Assembly (NCBI GenBank): GCA_022772085.1
Contig: JALFBN010000005.1
Location: forward strand, 102,637-166,636
Reading direction: 5' to 3'
DNA: 64,000 nt
DNA from: Porphyromonas sp.
Lineage (GTDB): Bacteria; Bacteroidota; Bacteroidia; Bacteroidales; Porphyromonadaceae
Below, in pieces: positions 45,911-54,806 of this stretch. The position numbers and the translations under genes are program-made. The notes beneath the pieces are model-generated. The model was not told the origin of the DNA, searched no databases, and saw only the letters and a list, made by a program, of their open reading frames with translations. How positions within the stretch are numbered: position 1 is the first letter of the stretch; the number at the start of each line of letters is the position of its first letter.

Positions 45911-46010
45911 TAGGTTTTTATTGACCTAGGAACTTTATGAAGGGGAATTAGCCTTTAATTGTTGTTTTTGAGCCCCCTGGGTATGCGTTTGTTGAGACGA
46001 AAAAGGGATT

Positions 46011-46940
46011 TTAAGAGTTACAACGTTGAATGATACGCATCTTTGCACTGCGCGCTCGAGGGTTTTGTGCAATCTCTTCATCGCTGGGCGTGATGGGCTT
46101 GCGAGAGACTGCTTCGAGGCAACTTTTAGGCTGCCCGTAAATGGCTGCGAGAGTATTGCGCTCGTCGTTGGGGGAGGTGTTGTTAAGTTGTCCACGGCTC
46201 CACTCCTTGACCATGCGGTCTTCGATGGAGTGGTAGGTGAGTACAACAAGCCGTCCTCCGGGAGCAAGGAGATCTATAAGCGAGTCGAGAAGCATATGGA
46301 GCGAACCCATTTCGTCGTTGACTTCGATGCGTAGTGCTTGGAATATCTGGCTTAGTTTTTTTCGACGAATGGGTGGTTGAGGGGGGAGTATGGGAGCCAA
46401 CACATTGAGCAACGATTCGATGGTTTGGTAGCTCGAAGAGGCGCGCCCTTTTTCGATAAGAGAGGCAATACGACGGGCATCTTTGAGTTCCCCGTAGTAA
46501 TGGAATATATCTGCCAATTTATCGGTAGAAGCCTCGTTGAGGATATCTGCCGCGGTTTTCCCTGCCCGATAATTCATGCGCATATCAGGCAATGCGCCCT
46601 CAAATCGAAAGCTGAATCCTCGCTCTGAAGTGTCGAAGTGATGAGACGATACCCCGAGGTCTGCCAGTACACCGTTGAGGTGCCGAGTGCCATAGTAGCG
46701 CATCCAATGGGAGAGGAATCGAAAGTCCGAAGCGATGAATGTGAAGCGATCATCTTCGGGTGCGTTTGCTATCGCATCGGGGTCTCTGTCTAGACTGAAG
46801 AGCCGACCTTGGCCTCCGAGGTGCCGTAAGATCTCCCGAGTGTGTCCTGCTCCACCCATAGTGACATCCGCATAAGTTCCATTGGGTTGGGTGATGAGTG
46901 CATTCACGGCCTCTTGGCAGAGTACGGGCTGATGGTACAT
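46011..46940 (-). CDS. rsmH: 16S rRNA (cytosine-1402-N4)-methyltransferase
   Basis: 309 residues. Opens with MYHQPVLCQEAV, then the SAM-binding motif 'YADVTMGGAGHTREIL', 'NGVLADLGVSSHHFD', 'RGFSFRFEGALPDMRMN' and 'LVVLTYHSIEDRMVK', all RsmH/MraW signatures. It methylates N4 of C1402 in 16S rRNA. In many bacteria it heads the division/cell-wall cluster, but here none of those genes follow; secDF does. The RNase P RNA gene lies just upstream on the same strand. Confidence 0.96.
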   Translation of the reverse strand: MYHQPVLCQEAVNALITQPNGTYADVTMGGAGHTREILRHLGGQGRLFSLDRDPDAIANAPEDDRFTFIASDFRFLSHWMRYYGTRHLNGVLADLGVSSHHFDTSERGFSFRFEGALPDMRMNYRAGKTAADILNEASTDKLADIFHYYGELKDARRIASLIEKGRASSSYQTIESLLNVLAPILPPQPPIRRKKLSQIFQALRIEVNDEMGSLHMLLDSLIDLLAPGGRLVVLTYHSIEDRMVKEWSRGQLNNTSPNDERNTLAAIYGQPKSCLEAVSRKPITPSDEEIAQNPRARSAKMRIIQRCNS

Positions 46941-46996
46941 AACGATAGATGTTGTTGTTTGATTTTTTTATTAAGCACGGTCACACTCTCTTTTTT

Positions 46997-47414
46997 CTGA
47001 CCGACCGATAAGCCGGGTTCTGTCCCTTGTATTACCTCTTTTCAAAAGGGTAAGACAAAGTGTCTATCATTAATCTACGCCATGAGTTACCCCAAGGCTC
47101 TAGCAATCTACCCCCCGGCATGGGAGGAGCGAGCAACCCCTATATGCCGGTATACTTGATCTTACAACCCATAAGGCGTACGGCAATGGATGTCACCATC
47201 CACTCCGGTGAGCTTTTACCTCACCTTTTCACCCTTACCTTTCCCTAGAGGGTTAGGCGGTTTTTTTCTGTTACGCTTGCTACGTCTTGCACGTTGTTGG
47301 CACGCAGTGCTTAGCGTCTTCCCGTTAGGAAGTATGGTGCTCTGTGTTGCCCGGACTTTCCTCTCCCCTTTATTTATACGTGTAGGCACGTATGGGCAGC
47401 GATAGACTGGTCAG
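46997..47414 (-). ncRNA. rnpB: RNase P RNA (type A)
   Basis: Read on the minus strand, the gene begins CTGACCAGTCTATCGCTGCC and continues into the universally conserved GAGGAAAGTCCGGGCAACACAG (near 47370), and it ends with GACAGAACCCGGCTTATCGG followed by TCGGTCAG (47016-46997), which closes the P1 helix with the 5' end. Length about 418. It is the catalytic RNA that matures tRNA 5' ends. It sits between mrp and rsmH on the same strand. Confidence 0.95.
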
Positions 47415-47415
47415 C

Positions 47416-47423
47416 CAAAAATA
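47416..47423 (-). promoter_or_regulatory. -7 element for rnpB
   Basis: Minus-strand TATTTTTG matches TAnnTTTG and lies immediately before the RNA 5' end, as expected for an RNA gene promoter. No clear -33 box. Confidence 0.5.
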
Positions 47424-47482
47424 GAGAGCGTGTGTGCTATGCTTTGACCTCCATTTCTTTCGGGAGGTCGCTCATTATTTGT

Positions 47483-48604
47483 TTAGTGCTTGTTTACAAT
47501 TACTTTTTTTGTCTCGGGGAGCGTTTCGTTGCGTAGAGCAACCTGCTTTACAACCCGATCTGCGAGCTCCGAGAAGTATTCGGCAAGTAGGGTATTTTCT
47601 CCCAAAGCCACAGGTCTCCCCCGATCTCCCCCCTCGCAGACCCCTTGTACCAAGGGGATCTGACCCAATAGCGGGATATTCAAATCAGAGGCAAGTCGCT
47701 CACCACCTCCGTTACCGAAGATATAATATTTATTGTTAGGTAGCTCGGCAGGTGTGAACCAAGACATATTTTCTACAATCCCGAGGACGGGTACATTGAT
47801 CTTATCCGTTAGGAACATGTCAATCCCCTTTCGGGCATCGATAAGTGCGATCTCTTGGGGTGTTGTGATCACGATTGCACCACTTAATCCGATGGTCTGT
47901 ACAAGAGTCAGATGAATATCGCTTGTCCCCGGAGGCATATCAATAAGGAGGTAATCCAATTCTCCCCAGTTGCCATCTTTGATGAGCTGGCTAAGGGCGT
48001 TCGATGCCATGGATCCTCGCCAAAGAAGAGCCTTGTCGGGGTCGACAAAAAAGCCAATAGAGAGTAGTTTTATCCCTTCTGCGACAGTGATGGGCATGAT
48101 GGTATCTCCTCTGCCTTCTACCGTTTCAATCTCGGGACGGGCCTCTTCACAGGCGAACATTTTGGGCATACTGGGGCCGTAAATATCGGCATCAAGAAGT
48201 CCCACTTTGTATCCTTTGCGAGCCAGTGCTACGGCTAGGTTGGCCGTGAGGGTGCTTTTGCCCACACCACCTTTTCCCGAGAAGATCGCGATCGTGTTGT
48301 GTACGCCCTCCAGCGGATTCTCTCGGACCTCTTGGAGTGCTTCGGGATATACCGCAGTGATATTGCCTCGTATCTCAACATCTGAGCTGATATAGGTAAG
48401 GATTGCCTGCTCTGCAGCTTTGATTACGGAGGACTTGAAGGGGTCATTGCTCTTGGCAAATTGAATGGAAAAAGAGACTTTAAGTCCTTCGATACGAATG
48501 TTATCTTGGAGCATTCCCGAGGTGACAATATCCTCGCCACTGCCGGGGTAACGGACATGTTTTAACGCCTCTATGATGAGGGCCGGATATAGTTGAGTTG
48601 TCAT
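47483..48604 (-). CDS. mrp: Mrp/NBP35-family Fe-S carrier ATPase
   Basis: 373 residues. N-terminal MIP18/DUF59-type domain (about 1-90), then the deviant Walker A 'IFSGKGGVGKSTLTANLA', 'DADIYGPSMPKMF' and 'YLLIDMPPGTSD'. These proteins bind and transfer 4Fe-4S clusters. Where ApbC/Mrp of proteobacteria has a CxxC (near MSxxxCxxC), this sequence reads NMSWFTPAELPNNKYYIFG, with no cysteines; I recall the same in other Bacteroidota. Its start overlaps the trmB stop by four bases. Confidence 0.92.
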   Translation of the reverse strand: MTTQLYPALIIEALKHVRYPGSGEDIVTSGMLQDNIRIEGLKVSFSIQFAKSNDPFKSSVIKAAEQAILTYISSDVEIRGNITAVYPEALQEVRENPLEGVHNTIAIFSGKGGVGKSTLTANLAVALARKGYKVGLLDADIYGPSMPKMFACEEARPEIETVEGRGDTIMPITVAEGIKLLSIGFFVDPDKALLWRGSMASNALSQLIKDGNWGELDYLLIDMPPGTSDIHLTLVQTIGLSGAIVITTPQEIALIDARKGIDMFLTDKINVPVLGIVENMSWFTPAELPNNKYYIFGNGGGERLASDLNIPLLGQIPLVQGVCEGGDRGRPVALGENTLLAEYFSELADRVVKQVALRNETLPETKKVIVNKH

Positions 48605-49398
48605 AGTTCTCTTGAGTTCTGTTGCTGATCTATGCCCACGATGAGAGGAGGGGTGGCAGTCCCTCGAGCATTGCTGTGATAATCATCGTGCTCAGGCTCG
48701 TTCTCCGGCTCTACGAAGTCGGCTTGGTGGGATAGTTGCCAAGAGATGTATTTAATGGCTTTTCCACGGCTTAGCCATTGTATCTCATAGGCTGTTTGGG
48801 TGTTAGGAATCTGTCGGAGTATCTCCTGTCCCGCTCCATAGAGGTCGTCGGTATGCAAGATTGGGGTGATCTTGTTGCTCGCTAGAAGATCTGAAGTGTA
48901 CTGATAGAGGAAGGGGCTATCGGTTTTGAGGTGAATAATCCCTTGGGGAGCGAGTATCCGATGATATAACCTAAATGCGTAAGATGAAACGAGACGGGCC
49001 CGAGTTTTAGACATTTGCGGATCAGGGAATGTGATCCAAATCTCGGATACCTCCCCGGGTGCAAAAAAACGGTCTAAAAGGTTGATATCGGTGCGAACGA
49101 ACGCCACGTTGGACATCTGATCTCGATGAGCAACTCCTGCCCCTGCCCAGATGCGGGCACCTTTGCGGTCGATACCGATATAGACGTTTTCGCTATGTAG
49201 CGAGGCGAGTGCAACGGTATATTCACCTCTACCACATCCCAGCTCGATGATGAGAGGGGCATCGGGCTTTTGGAAGTAGCCGGTACGCCACACTCCACGG
49301 TGTGGAAATCCCTCCGCTTCGAGGCGAGCATAAGGATATTGCAGTACGCACGAAAAGGTTTCGAGGTCTGCAAATTTGGAGAGTTTGTTCTTACTCAT
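48601..49398 (-). CDS. trmB: tRNA (guanine-N7)-methyltransferase
   Basis: 265 residues. SAM-binding 'LIIELGCGRGEYTVALA', then 'YIGIDRKGARI' and 'ITFPDPQMSKTRARLVS' (the TrmB PDP...K..R block). It forms m7G46 in tRNA. Longer than usual at the C-terminus by about 40 residues with an acidic His/Glu/Asp stretch. Ten bases separate it from the acidic small protein gene, and its stop overlaps the mrp ATG. Confidence 0.93.
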   Translation of the reverse strand: MSKNKLSKFADLETFSCVLQYPYARLEAEGFPHRGVWRTGYFQKPDAPLIIELGCGRGEYTVALASLHSENVYIGIDRKGARIWAGAGVAHRDQMSNVAFVRTDINLLDRFFAPGEVSEIWITFPDPQMSKTRARLVSSYAFRLYHRILAPQGIIHLKTDSPFLYQYTSDLLASNKITPILHTDDLYGAGQEILRQIPNTQTAYEIQWLSRGKAIKYISWQLSHQADFVEPENEPEHDDYHSNARGTATPPLIVGIDQQQNSREL

Positions 49399-49408
49399 TG
49401 AGCCTGTT

Positions 49409-49753
49409 TTAATCCTCCTCTACTTCTTCTTCAAAGCCACAGAAGTCCATTTCCGCCTCCACGATTTCGAGGACTTCGGCTTCTGTGAATATGCCGATTT
49501 GATCTTTCTTGGCATTTTTGATAATGTACTCCACGATCTCCGTCAGGTCGATATTTACGGTTGCATCTTCGCTCTCGTCTTCAAACTCTTCGAGGATGCC
49601 ACGGCTCTCGTAGTATTCGTAGATCAGGTCTATGAAGTAGGTAATTTCATCATCGCCCAAGCGTTTTTGGAGGGCCGGGGATAGACGTTTTCGGATATAG
49701 GTAGCGGCTTCGCTGTCGTCGTATTCAAAGGGTTCGTTTTCGTTATTCATCAT
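49409..49753 (-). CDS. Small acidic conserved-type protein, function unknown
   Basis: 114 residues, very acidic, without signal peptide or membrane segment. 'AATYIRKRLSPALQKRLGDDEITYFIDLIYEYYESRGILEE' suggests two or three helices; the C-terminus is almost all Glu/Asp. I do not recognise a domain. Coding is supported by its tight fit between meaB (11-base overlap) and trmB (10-base gap) and by sensible composition. ATG 49753 is followed immediately by a second ATG (49750), which would reduce the overlap. Confidence 0.75.
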   Translation of the reverse strand: MMNNENEPFEYDDSEAATYIRKRLSPALQKRLGDDEITYFIDLIYEYYESRGILEEFEDESEDATVNIDLTEIVEYIIKNAKKDQIGIFTEAEVLEIVEAEMDFCGFEEEVEED

Positions 49754-50867
49754 ATTTATTCTCTTGAGATATACTTCTATAATAGATGTCCAAAAGGCGG
49801 TGAGCGGCTACGAAAGGCGTTATGCTCTCCTCTTGTACAGCCTTCTCGAGTTGGGGGAGCGATTGTTGTATCGTCGGGTTGTGATAAAAAGAGTGTTTGA
49901 GTGTGTCGTTGATCGCTTCATACATCCACCATTTGGCTTGTCGCTGGCGTTTGAGGTCAAAGTAGCCTGTATCGGTAGTGTAGTGGCGGTAGCGGTCGAT
50001 CATGTCGAAGATCTCTTTGATCCCGAGAGCATAATATCCGCTATACGTAAGCACCTTGGGTTCCCAACCCGATTCCGTCTTTGGAAAAAGTTGAAGGGCG
50101 TTGCGGAAGTGGGCTGCTGCCAGTTGAGCTGCATCGACATTGTCTCCATCGGCTTTGTTAATCACGATCCCGTCCGCCATTTCCATAATTCCTCGTTTGA
50201 TCCCTTGCAGTTCATCTCCCGTACCTGCCAGTTGGATTAGCAAAAAGAAATCGACCATGGAGTGTACTGCCGTCTCACTCTGTCCGACACCTACAGTTTC
50301 CACAAAAATTGTGTCGAACCCCGCCGCTTCGCAAAGTATGATGGTCTCTCTGGTTTTCCGTGCAACACCCCCAAGGGAGTCCCCTGCCGCACTGGGGCGG
50401 ATGAAAGCATTCTCTTCTCGAGCCAATTGCTCCATACGGGTTTTGTCCCCGAGGATGCTTCCACGGCTCACTTCGCTCGTAGGGTCAATGGCGAGGACGG
50501 CGAGTTTGCGTCCCTGTCGGATGAGATGCATCCCGAAGGCATCTATACTGGTACTTTTTCCGGCCCCGGGTACACCTGTGATCCCGATGCGAATGCTCCT
50601 TCCGGCATAGGGAAGACATCCCTCAATGATGGCTTGAGCCTTTTCCCGATGTGCTTCCAGCGTACTCTCCACGAGGGTGACTGCTTGGCTGAGGCGTGTG
50701 ATGTTACCTGCCACGATCTCCTTTATATATTGCTCCGCCGACAGCTCGGGTAGCCGCCGCCTGCGGAAATGAGGATTGATGATGGGCGGAGCCGATTCCA
50801 CCCCATGCTGCACCTTCAGACCTTTGTAGGCAGGATCGTTTTCGGGATGATGATGTTGCTCGTCCAT
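49743..50867 (-). CDS. meaB: MeaB/ArgK-type G3E GTPase, methylmalonyl-CoA mutase chaperone
   Basis: 374 residues. P-loop 'GITGVPGAGKST', 'AIDPTSEVSRGSILGDKTRM', 'FVETVGVGQSE' and 'VINKADGDN' mark the MeaB family, which guards and loads the B12-dependent methylmalonyl-CoA mutase. The mutase genes are not in the window. N-terminal 35 residues are a His/Glu-rich lead-in before the helical domain. It sits 32 bases after a DUF1573 gene. Confidence 0.92.
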   Translation of the reverse strand: MDEQHHHPENDPAYKGLKVQHGVESAPPIINPHFRRRRLPELSAEQYIKEIVAGNITRLSQAVTLVESTLEAHREKAQAIIEGCLPYAGRSIRIGITGVPGAGKSTSIDAFGMHLIRQGRKLAVLAIDPTSEVSRGSILGDKTRMEQLAREENAFIRPSAAGDSLGGVARKTRETIILCEAAGFDTIFVETVGVGQSETAVHSMVDFFLLIQLAGTGDELQGIKRGIMEMADGIVINKADGDNVDAAQLAAAHFRNALQLFPKTESGWEPKVLTYSGYYALGIKEIFDMIDRYRHYTTDTGYFDLKRQRQAKWWMYEAINDTLKHSFYHNPTIQQSLPQLEKAVQEESITPFVAAHRLLDIYYRSISQENKYDE

Positions 50868-50899
50868 AGGGTAAGACTTTTGTCGTAATACGGAAGTAG

Positions 50900-52021
50900 C
50901 TATTCCTTGATGGTAGCCATAAAGCGAATCTTGCGTAGAGGTCCGTAGGGGTCATTTACCAAAAGGTCAATGTTTTGAGAGAGTTTCCCCCCTTGTTCTG
51001 CCACTTTACGCATATCGATCTTGTAGATGAGTTCTCCATATTGTCCTGCTTCGATCACTTTTCTAGAGGCTTTGATGCTGATGGCTTTGTGGTAGGGGAC
51101 GATACTGTAAATCTCCAAAGGGGCATTGCCTTTGTTCTCGATCTTGATTGTTCCCTTAATAGTTTCCCCCTTGGGGTGTTCGCCAAAGTCGAAATAGGTC
51201 ACGAGCTCCATCTTGGGGGCTGTGTCTCCGAGGATTGCGAGCTGCTTGTTTACAAGAGGCATCGTAAGACTGATATCCGCACGCACGTTTTGTCCGTTGC
51301 GCTCGTCTCTTGCTTCGATCCGAAGAATACCCTGTCGGATCTCGGGACGGTCTTTTTCGCTCACAAGGGCGGTGAGATAAAGCTCTTCGGGTTCGTTGGG
51401 TGCGAGGACAAATTCGTTTTTATTCAGTGAGACGAATTTGGGTATTTTGAGGAAACGTACCTTGATGGGATGAGCCGATGGGTTATTTACAACGAGTCGG
51501 ATGGTACTTTCCTCTTGTGCCGTCACAATGGGGAAGGCTAGGTGCTTATTGCTGACGAGGAGCTCCCCGACTTGGAGTTGGTATCGGTTGCGTTCGTTAC
51601 CACCTAGTGTAGTGACATTCCCCTTGATAACCAATTCTTTTGGATACTCACCTGCATTGGAATAAACACGAATCTTTTTAATGAAAGAACCGGGTCTTCC
51701 CTCGGGATTGTAGCTGACACGTACCTCGCCCTGTTCCCCAGGGTTAATGGCTTCGAGGGTGTAGGTGGGAGAGGTACAACCGCAGTCTGCCGTAGCATTA
51801 GTGATCACCAAGGGAGCCTCTCCTGTATTGGTAAACGAGAATATACATCCTACAGGTCCCTTCTCCTCGGCAACAAGCCCAAAGTTGTAAACACTGTCGG
51901 TAAAGCTGATAGAGGGTATAGGTTCTCCTTTTATGGATTGCGCCCTCATTCCGTGGGTTAGGAATGCGAGCGCAATGGTGGAGCATAAAACCGCCCATGA
52001 GCGGTAATTCACTTGCTTCAT
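50900..52021 (-). CDS. DUF1573 exported protein, multi-domain
   Basis: 373 residues with a signal peptide (cleavage near MRAQ). The first domain (about 35-135) is DUF1573 with 'YNFGLVAEEKGPVGCIFSFTN', 'ATADCGCTSPTY' and 'GEVRVSYNPEGRPG'; two further beta-sandwich units follow (the last with 'FDFGEHPKGETIKGTIKIEN', again DUF1573/ASPM-like). Periplasmic or surface; function of the family unknown. Preceded by a single-domain DUF1573 gene 19 bases upstream, so a duplication product within one operon. Confidence 0.88.
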   Translation of the reverse strand: MKQVNYRSWAVLCSTIALAFLTHGMRAQSIKGEPIPSISFTDSVYNFGLVAEEKGPVGCIFSFTNTGEAPLVITNATADCGCTSPTYTLEAINPGEQGEVRVSYNPEGRPGSFIKKIRVYSNAGEYPKELVIKGNVTTLGGNERNRYQLQVGELLVSNKHLAFPIVTAQEESTIRLVVNNPSAHPIKVRFLKIPKFVSLNKNEFVLAPNEPEELYLTALVSEKDRPEIRQGILRIEARDERNGQNVRADISLTMPLVNKQLAILGDTAPKMELVTYFDFGEHPKGETIKGTIKIENKGNAPLEIYSIVPYHKAISIKASRKVIEAGQYGELIYKIDMRKVAEQGGKLSQNIDLLVNDPYGPLRKIRFMATIKE

Positions 52022-52040
52022 AGATATGATCTCCGATCCC

Positions 52041-52433
52041 TTATTCTACTTTTCCTTTGATTTGTAGAGTAAAGGCTCCGTCTTTGCCATTGCTATAAAC
52101 GGCGATTGTTTTTACAAAGGGGCCGGGGCGTCCGGCAGGGTTGTAGGTCACCTTGATCTTAGACTCCTTGCCCGGAGCGATCGGTTCGGTGGAGTACTCG
52201 GGTTTCGTGCATCCGCAAGAGGCGTTCGCCCTAGTGATGACTAGGGGCGCATTACCCACGTTCTTGATTGTGAATGTATAGCTTACCGGACCATTAACCT
52301 CCTTGATTGTGCCGAAGTCATACTCTGTCTTATCAGCACTGATAACGGCACCATTCTCTTTCTTATTGTTCTGTGCCAGGGCTACTCCTAAAGAGAAGCA
52401 AAGGGTAACCAATAGAAATAATACTTTCTTCAT
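52041..52433 (-). CDS. DUF1573 exported protein, single-domain
   Basis: 130 residues from ATG 52433, chosen over the upstream in-frame codon because it opens a signal peptide (MKKVLFLLVTLCFSLGVALAQ). The mature protein is one DUF1573 domain: 'YDFGTIKEVNGPVSYTFTIKN', 'ANASCGCTKPEYS', 'VTYNPAGRPGPFVKTI'. First gene of the minus-strand unit running through meaB, trmB and mrp. Confidence 0.9.
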   Translation of the reverse strand: MKKVLFLLVTLCFSLGVALAQNNKKENGAVISADKTEYDFGTIKEVNGPVSYTFTIKNVGNAPLVITRANASCGCTKPEYSTEPIAPGKESKIKVTYNPAGRPGPFVKTIAVYSNGKDGAFTLQIKGKVE

Positions 52434-52499
52434 AGCCTGTTCATTATTTTCTCTATTTGTATTCGACAATGTCGTTCCGTATTCGTTTACTCGGTTTCG

Positions 52500-52507
52500 C
52501 AAATATA
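52500..52507 (-). promoter_or_regulatory. -7 promoter element for the DUF1573-mrp unit
   Basis: Minus-strand TATATTTG fits TAnnTTTG perfectly, 66 bases ahead of ATG 52433; TTG lies upstream with a short 16-base spacer. Confidence 0.45.
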
Positions 52508-52613
52508 CAAAGGTTTTTGTTAACAAGCACTTTAGGTGCTAGATCCCTAGTGATCACTATCCGGTTTTTGACTTGGTTGTTAGAGGGGGGGAGGAGGGGG
52601 TACGAGATCTAAG

Positions 52614-52693
52614 AAAAAATACAGGGCAAGAGTCTTAATCCTTCTGCCCTTGAGTTTTAAAAGTTCGGCCCAAGAACTTTTTATTTGTAGGGC
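52614..52693 (-). repeat. Intergenic element copy 5 (reverse orientation)
   Basis: The shared core appears reversed as AAAAAATACAGGGCAAG (52614-52630). Words TAATCCTTCTGCCC (52636-52649), AAAAGTTCGGCCC (52659-52671) and the inverted CCCAAGAACTTTTT follow. It lies in the divergent 532-base gap between the DUF1573 and nusB units; the remainder of that gap holds only the two promoters. Confidence 0.5.
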
Positions 52694-52806
52694 ATACTTT
52701 TTTTTGCCTTGCCTTCGTCCTCTGTTTTTATGTTCGGAATTTCTGTTTGAAGTCGAACTTTCGTCCCTAACATCTAAAGTCTTCCAATCTTTTTTTTCGT
52801 TTCTAT

Positions 52807-52837
52807 TGGTACAGCAAGGAGAAACTACTACCTTTGC
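52807..52837 (+). promoter_or_regulatory. Promoter for the nusB unit
   Basis: TTG (52807-52809), 20-base spacer, TACCTTTG (52830-52837): a complete Bacteroidota promoter, giving a leader of about 120 bases before nusB. Confidence 0.65.
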
Positions 52838-52965
52838 GTATCCATTGGGACGAGGATCTTGGTTTGTAGTGCACCACTGATCGCTGAGGATACTTTTTTC
52901 TTGGAGATTAGGAGTGCGGAGAAGGAAGATTCCTCCCAAGAAGAGATAGATTGAAATAGAAACTG

Positions 52966-54012
52966 ATGATCAACCGAACGCTCATTCGCATCCGTGTATT
53001 GCAAGAGCTCTTTGCCTACTATCATAACCCAGGCAAGCAACTTGCAGAGGCTGAAGCCCAACTAGCAATCTCCAACGAGAGGACGCACGACCTTTACCTT
53101 TACCTTCTGACTCTTATTCCTGCTCTTACTCGCCTACACCGGGCTCGTTTGGAGCGTCGACGGAACAAACTGCTCAGGACCGCAGAGGATTTGAACCCCA
53201 ATATGCGTTTGGCTTGTAACCGCTTGGCAGAGGCGATTGACTCTAGTAGCCTATTGCGTGAATTCGTGCGAGTGCGAGGTTTGGTATGGACGGATGAGGA
53301 GATGCTCCTTACAACCCTCCTGGACGAGATCTTGGAGAGCGATCTCTATCAGGAGTATTGTGCTACCGCGCCCGATACCTTCACAGCCGATGCTAAATTT
53401 TGGGTACAAGCCTTTGCCGGCTATACCCTCAAAAATGCCGAGTTGGATGACTACTTAGAGAGCGTTTCTCTCTATTGGGACAATCCTTTGGCTGTAACGG
53501 AGAAGATCGAAGTCGAAGATAAAATTGATATTGAGGAGGTGGATCGCGTTGTGGCCGAGCTAGAGGGAACGGAGTATTACCATGCCGTACGCCTGACAAC
53601 AAGCCCCGTGGAGATCGAAAAAGAGTTTGTCCTCAAGAGTATGCGTAAGGCTAAGCCCGAGATCCCTTTTGACGAGGTGATTATACCAGCCTACAAAGAC
53701 GAGGAGGATACCACCCTCGCCGTGGAGCTGTTGCGTGCCACTATTATTCACGGAGCCGAATACAAAGAGATCATTACCCGAAATCTTAAAAATTGGGATA
53801 TGGATCGTGTAACGAGCGTTGATATGATCATTCTTCAAATGGCCTTGGCTGAGTTGCTGTCATTCCCCTCGATCCCGACAATGGTAACACTCAACGAGTA
53901 TATCGAGTTGGCGAAAATCTATTCAACGGCAGAGAGTGGTGTTTTTGTCAATGGGGTGCTTGACTCCGCATTGCATGCCCTGCGGCGCGAAAACCGAATC
54001 ATGAAGCTTTAA
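52966..54012 (+). CDS. nusB: NusB-like transcription antitermination protein, long form
   Basis: 348 residues, more than twice E. coli NusB. 'MINRTLIRIRVLQELFAYY' matches the NusB start; the C-terminal 110 residues hold the helical NusB core ('VELLRATIIHGAEYKEII', 'WDMDRVTSVDMIILQMALAEL', 'TLNEYIELAKIYSTAESGVFVNGVLD'). The intervening 200 residues are a helical insertion typical of Bacteroidota NusB, in my recollection. NusB with NusE binds boxA RNA and supports rRNA transcription. First gene of a plus-strand run with plsC 35 bases downstream. Confidence 0.9.
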   Translation: MINRTLIRIRVLQELFAYYHNPGKQLAEAEAQLAISNERTHDLYLYLLTLIPALTRLHRARLERRRNKLLRTAEDLNPNMRLACNRLAEAIDSSSLLREFVRVRGLVWTDEEMLLTTLLDEILESDLYQEYCATAPDTFTADAKFWVQAFAGYTLKNAELDDYLESVSLYWDNPLAVTEKIEVEDKIDIEEVDRVVAELEGTEYYHAVRLTTSPVEIEKEFVLKSMRKAKPEIPFDEVIIPAYKDEEDTTLAVELLRATIIHGAEYKEIITRNLKNWDMDRVTSVDMIILQMALAELLSFPSIPTMVTLNEYIELAKIYSTAESGVFVNGVLDSALHALRRENRIMKL

Positions 54013-54047
54013 GCAAAAGATATCCACTGGAGAAGAGACCTTGTGCC

Positions 54048-54806
54048 ATGAAAACGCTATTGCGCCTCCCCTATCGGATCTACTATTGTATGATAGCAGT
54101 ACCCCTTTTTGTGTTGGCAACAATCCTGCTTTCCTCTGTTGCAGTAGCGGGTTGTGCTTTGGGTGGTAGACGCATCTTTGGATATTGGCCCGGGGTTTTC
54201 TGGTCGCGTATCGCTCTTGCCGTCTTCTTGTGCCCGACGCGCATCGTGGGGCGTGAAAATATACCTCGAGATCATAGGCCCTGCGTTGTGATGGCAAACC
54301 ATCAAGGGGCATTCGATATCTTCATGATGTATGGACTGCTCCCGATCCCCTTCCGTTGGGTGATGAAGGAGAGTTTGCGCAAAGTTCCCTTTATGGGGAA
54401 GGCGTGCCAAATGGCCGGGTTTATCTTTGTTGATGATAAGCGTGTCGGATCGATCAAAGAGACGATGACCTGTGCCCGTCAGGTGTTGAGCGAGGGTACT
54501 TCCATTTTCATATTCCCGGAAGGTAGCCGTACCCTCACAGGGAGGATGGATCGCTTTAAAAAGGGAGGTTTCGTCCTCGCCCATGAGTTGGAAGTTCCCA
54601 TCATACCCGTCTCAATAGATGGCTCTTACCGAGCCTTGAAAGCCAAGTCTCGTTGGGTCAATCCCACACGGCTTACTCTTACGATACACCCTGCGATACA
54701 GATAGATAGGGCGGAGGAGTTCCCTCGCAATATGCTGCAGGCATTGACAGAGGTGCGCACGGCCATTGCCTCTGCGCTCCCGAGCGAACAGGAGGTGCAT
54801 GAGTGA
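54048..54806 (+). CDS. plsC: 1-acyl-sn-glycerol-3-phosphate acyltransferase
   Basis: 252 residues with one or two N-terminal membrane segments. Acyltransferase blocks are visible: NHQGAFD (HxxxxD catalytic), 'KVPFMGKACQMAGFIFVDD', FPEGSRT and 'VPIIPVSIDG'. It makes phosphatidic acid from lysophosphatidic acid at the inner membrane. Its stop overlaps the ogt start by eight bases. Confidence 0.94.
   Translation: MKTLLRLPYRIYYCMIAVPLFVLATILLSSVAVAGCALGGRRIFGYWPGVFWSRIALAVFLCPTRIVGRENIPRDHRPCVVMANHQGAFDIFMMYGLLPIPFRWVMKESLRKVPFMGKACQMAGFIFVDDKRVGSIKETMTCARQVLSEGTSIFIFPEGSRTLTGRMDRFKKGGFVLAHELEVPIIPVSIDGSYRALKAKSRWVNPTRLTLTIHPAIQIDRAEEFPRNMLQALTEVRTAIASALPSEQEVHE

Noticed and set aside
47446..47469. 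GACCTCC/GGAGGTC hairpin between mrp and rnpB as a terminator
   Set aside because: Good stem, but no T-run on the minus strand; may be a processing structure but cannot be called.
52580..52939. 119-codon minus-strand frame in the DUF1573-nusB gap
   Set aside because: Covers repeat copy 5 and the nusB promoter; basic low-complexity product without a signal or motif.
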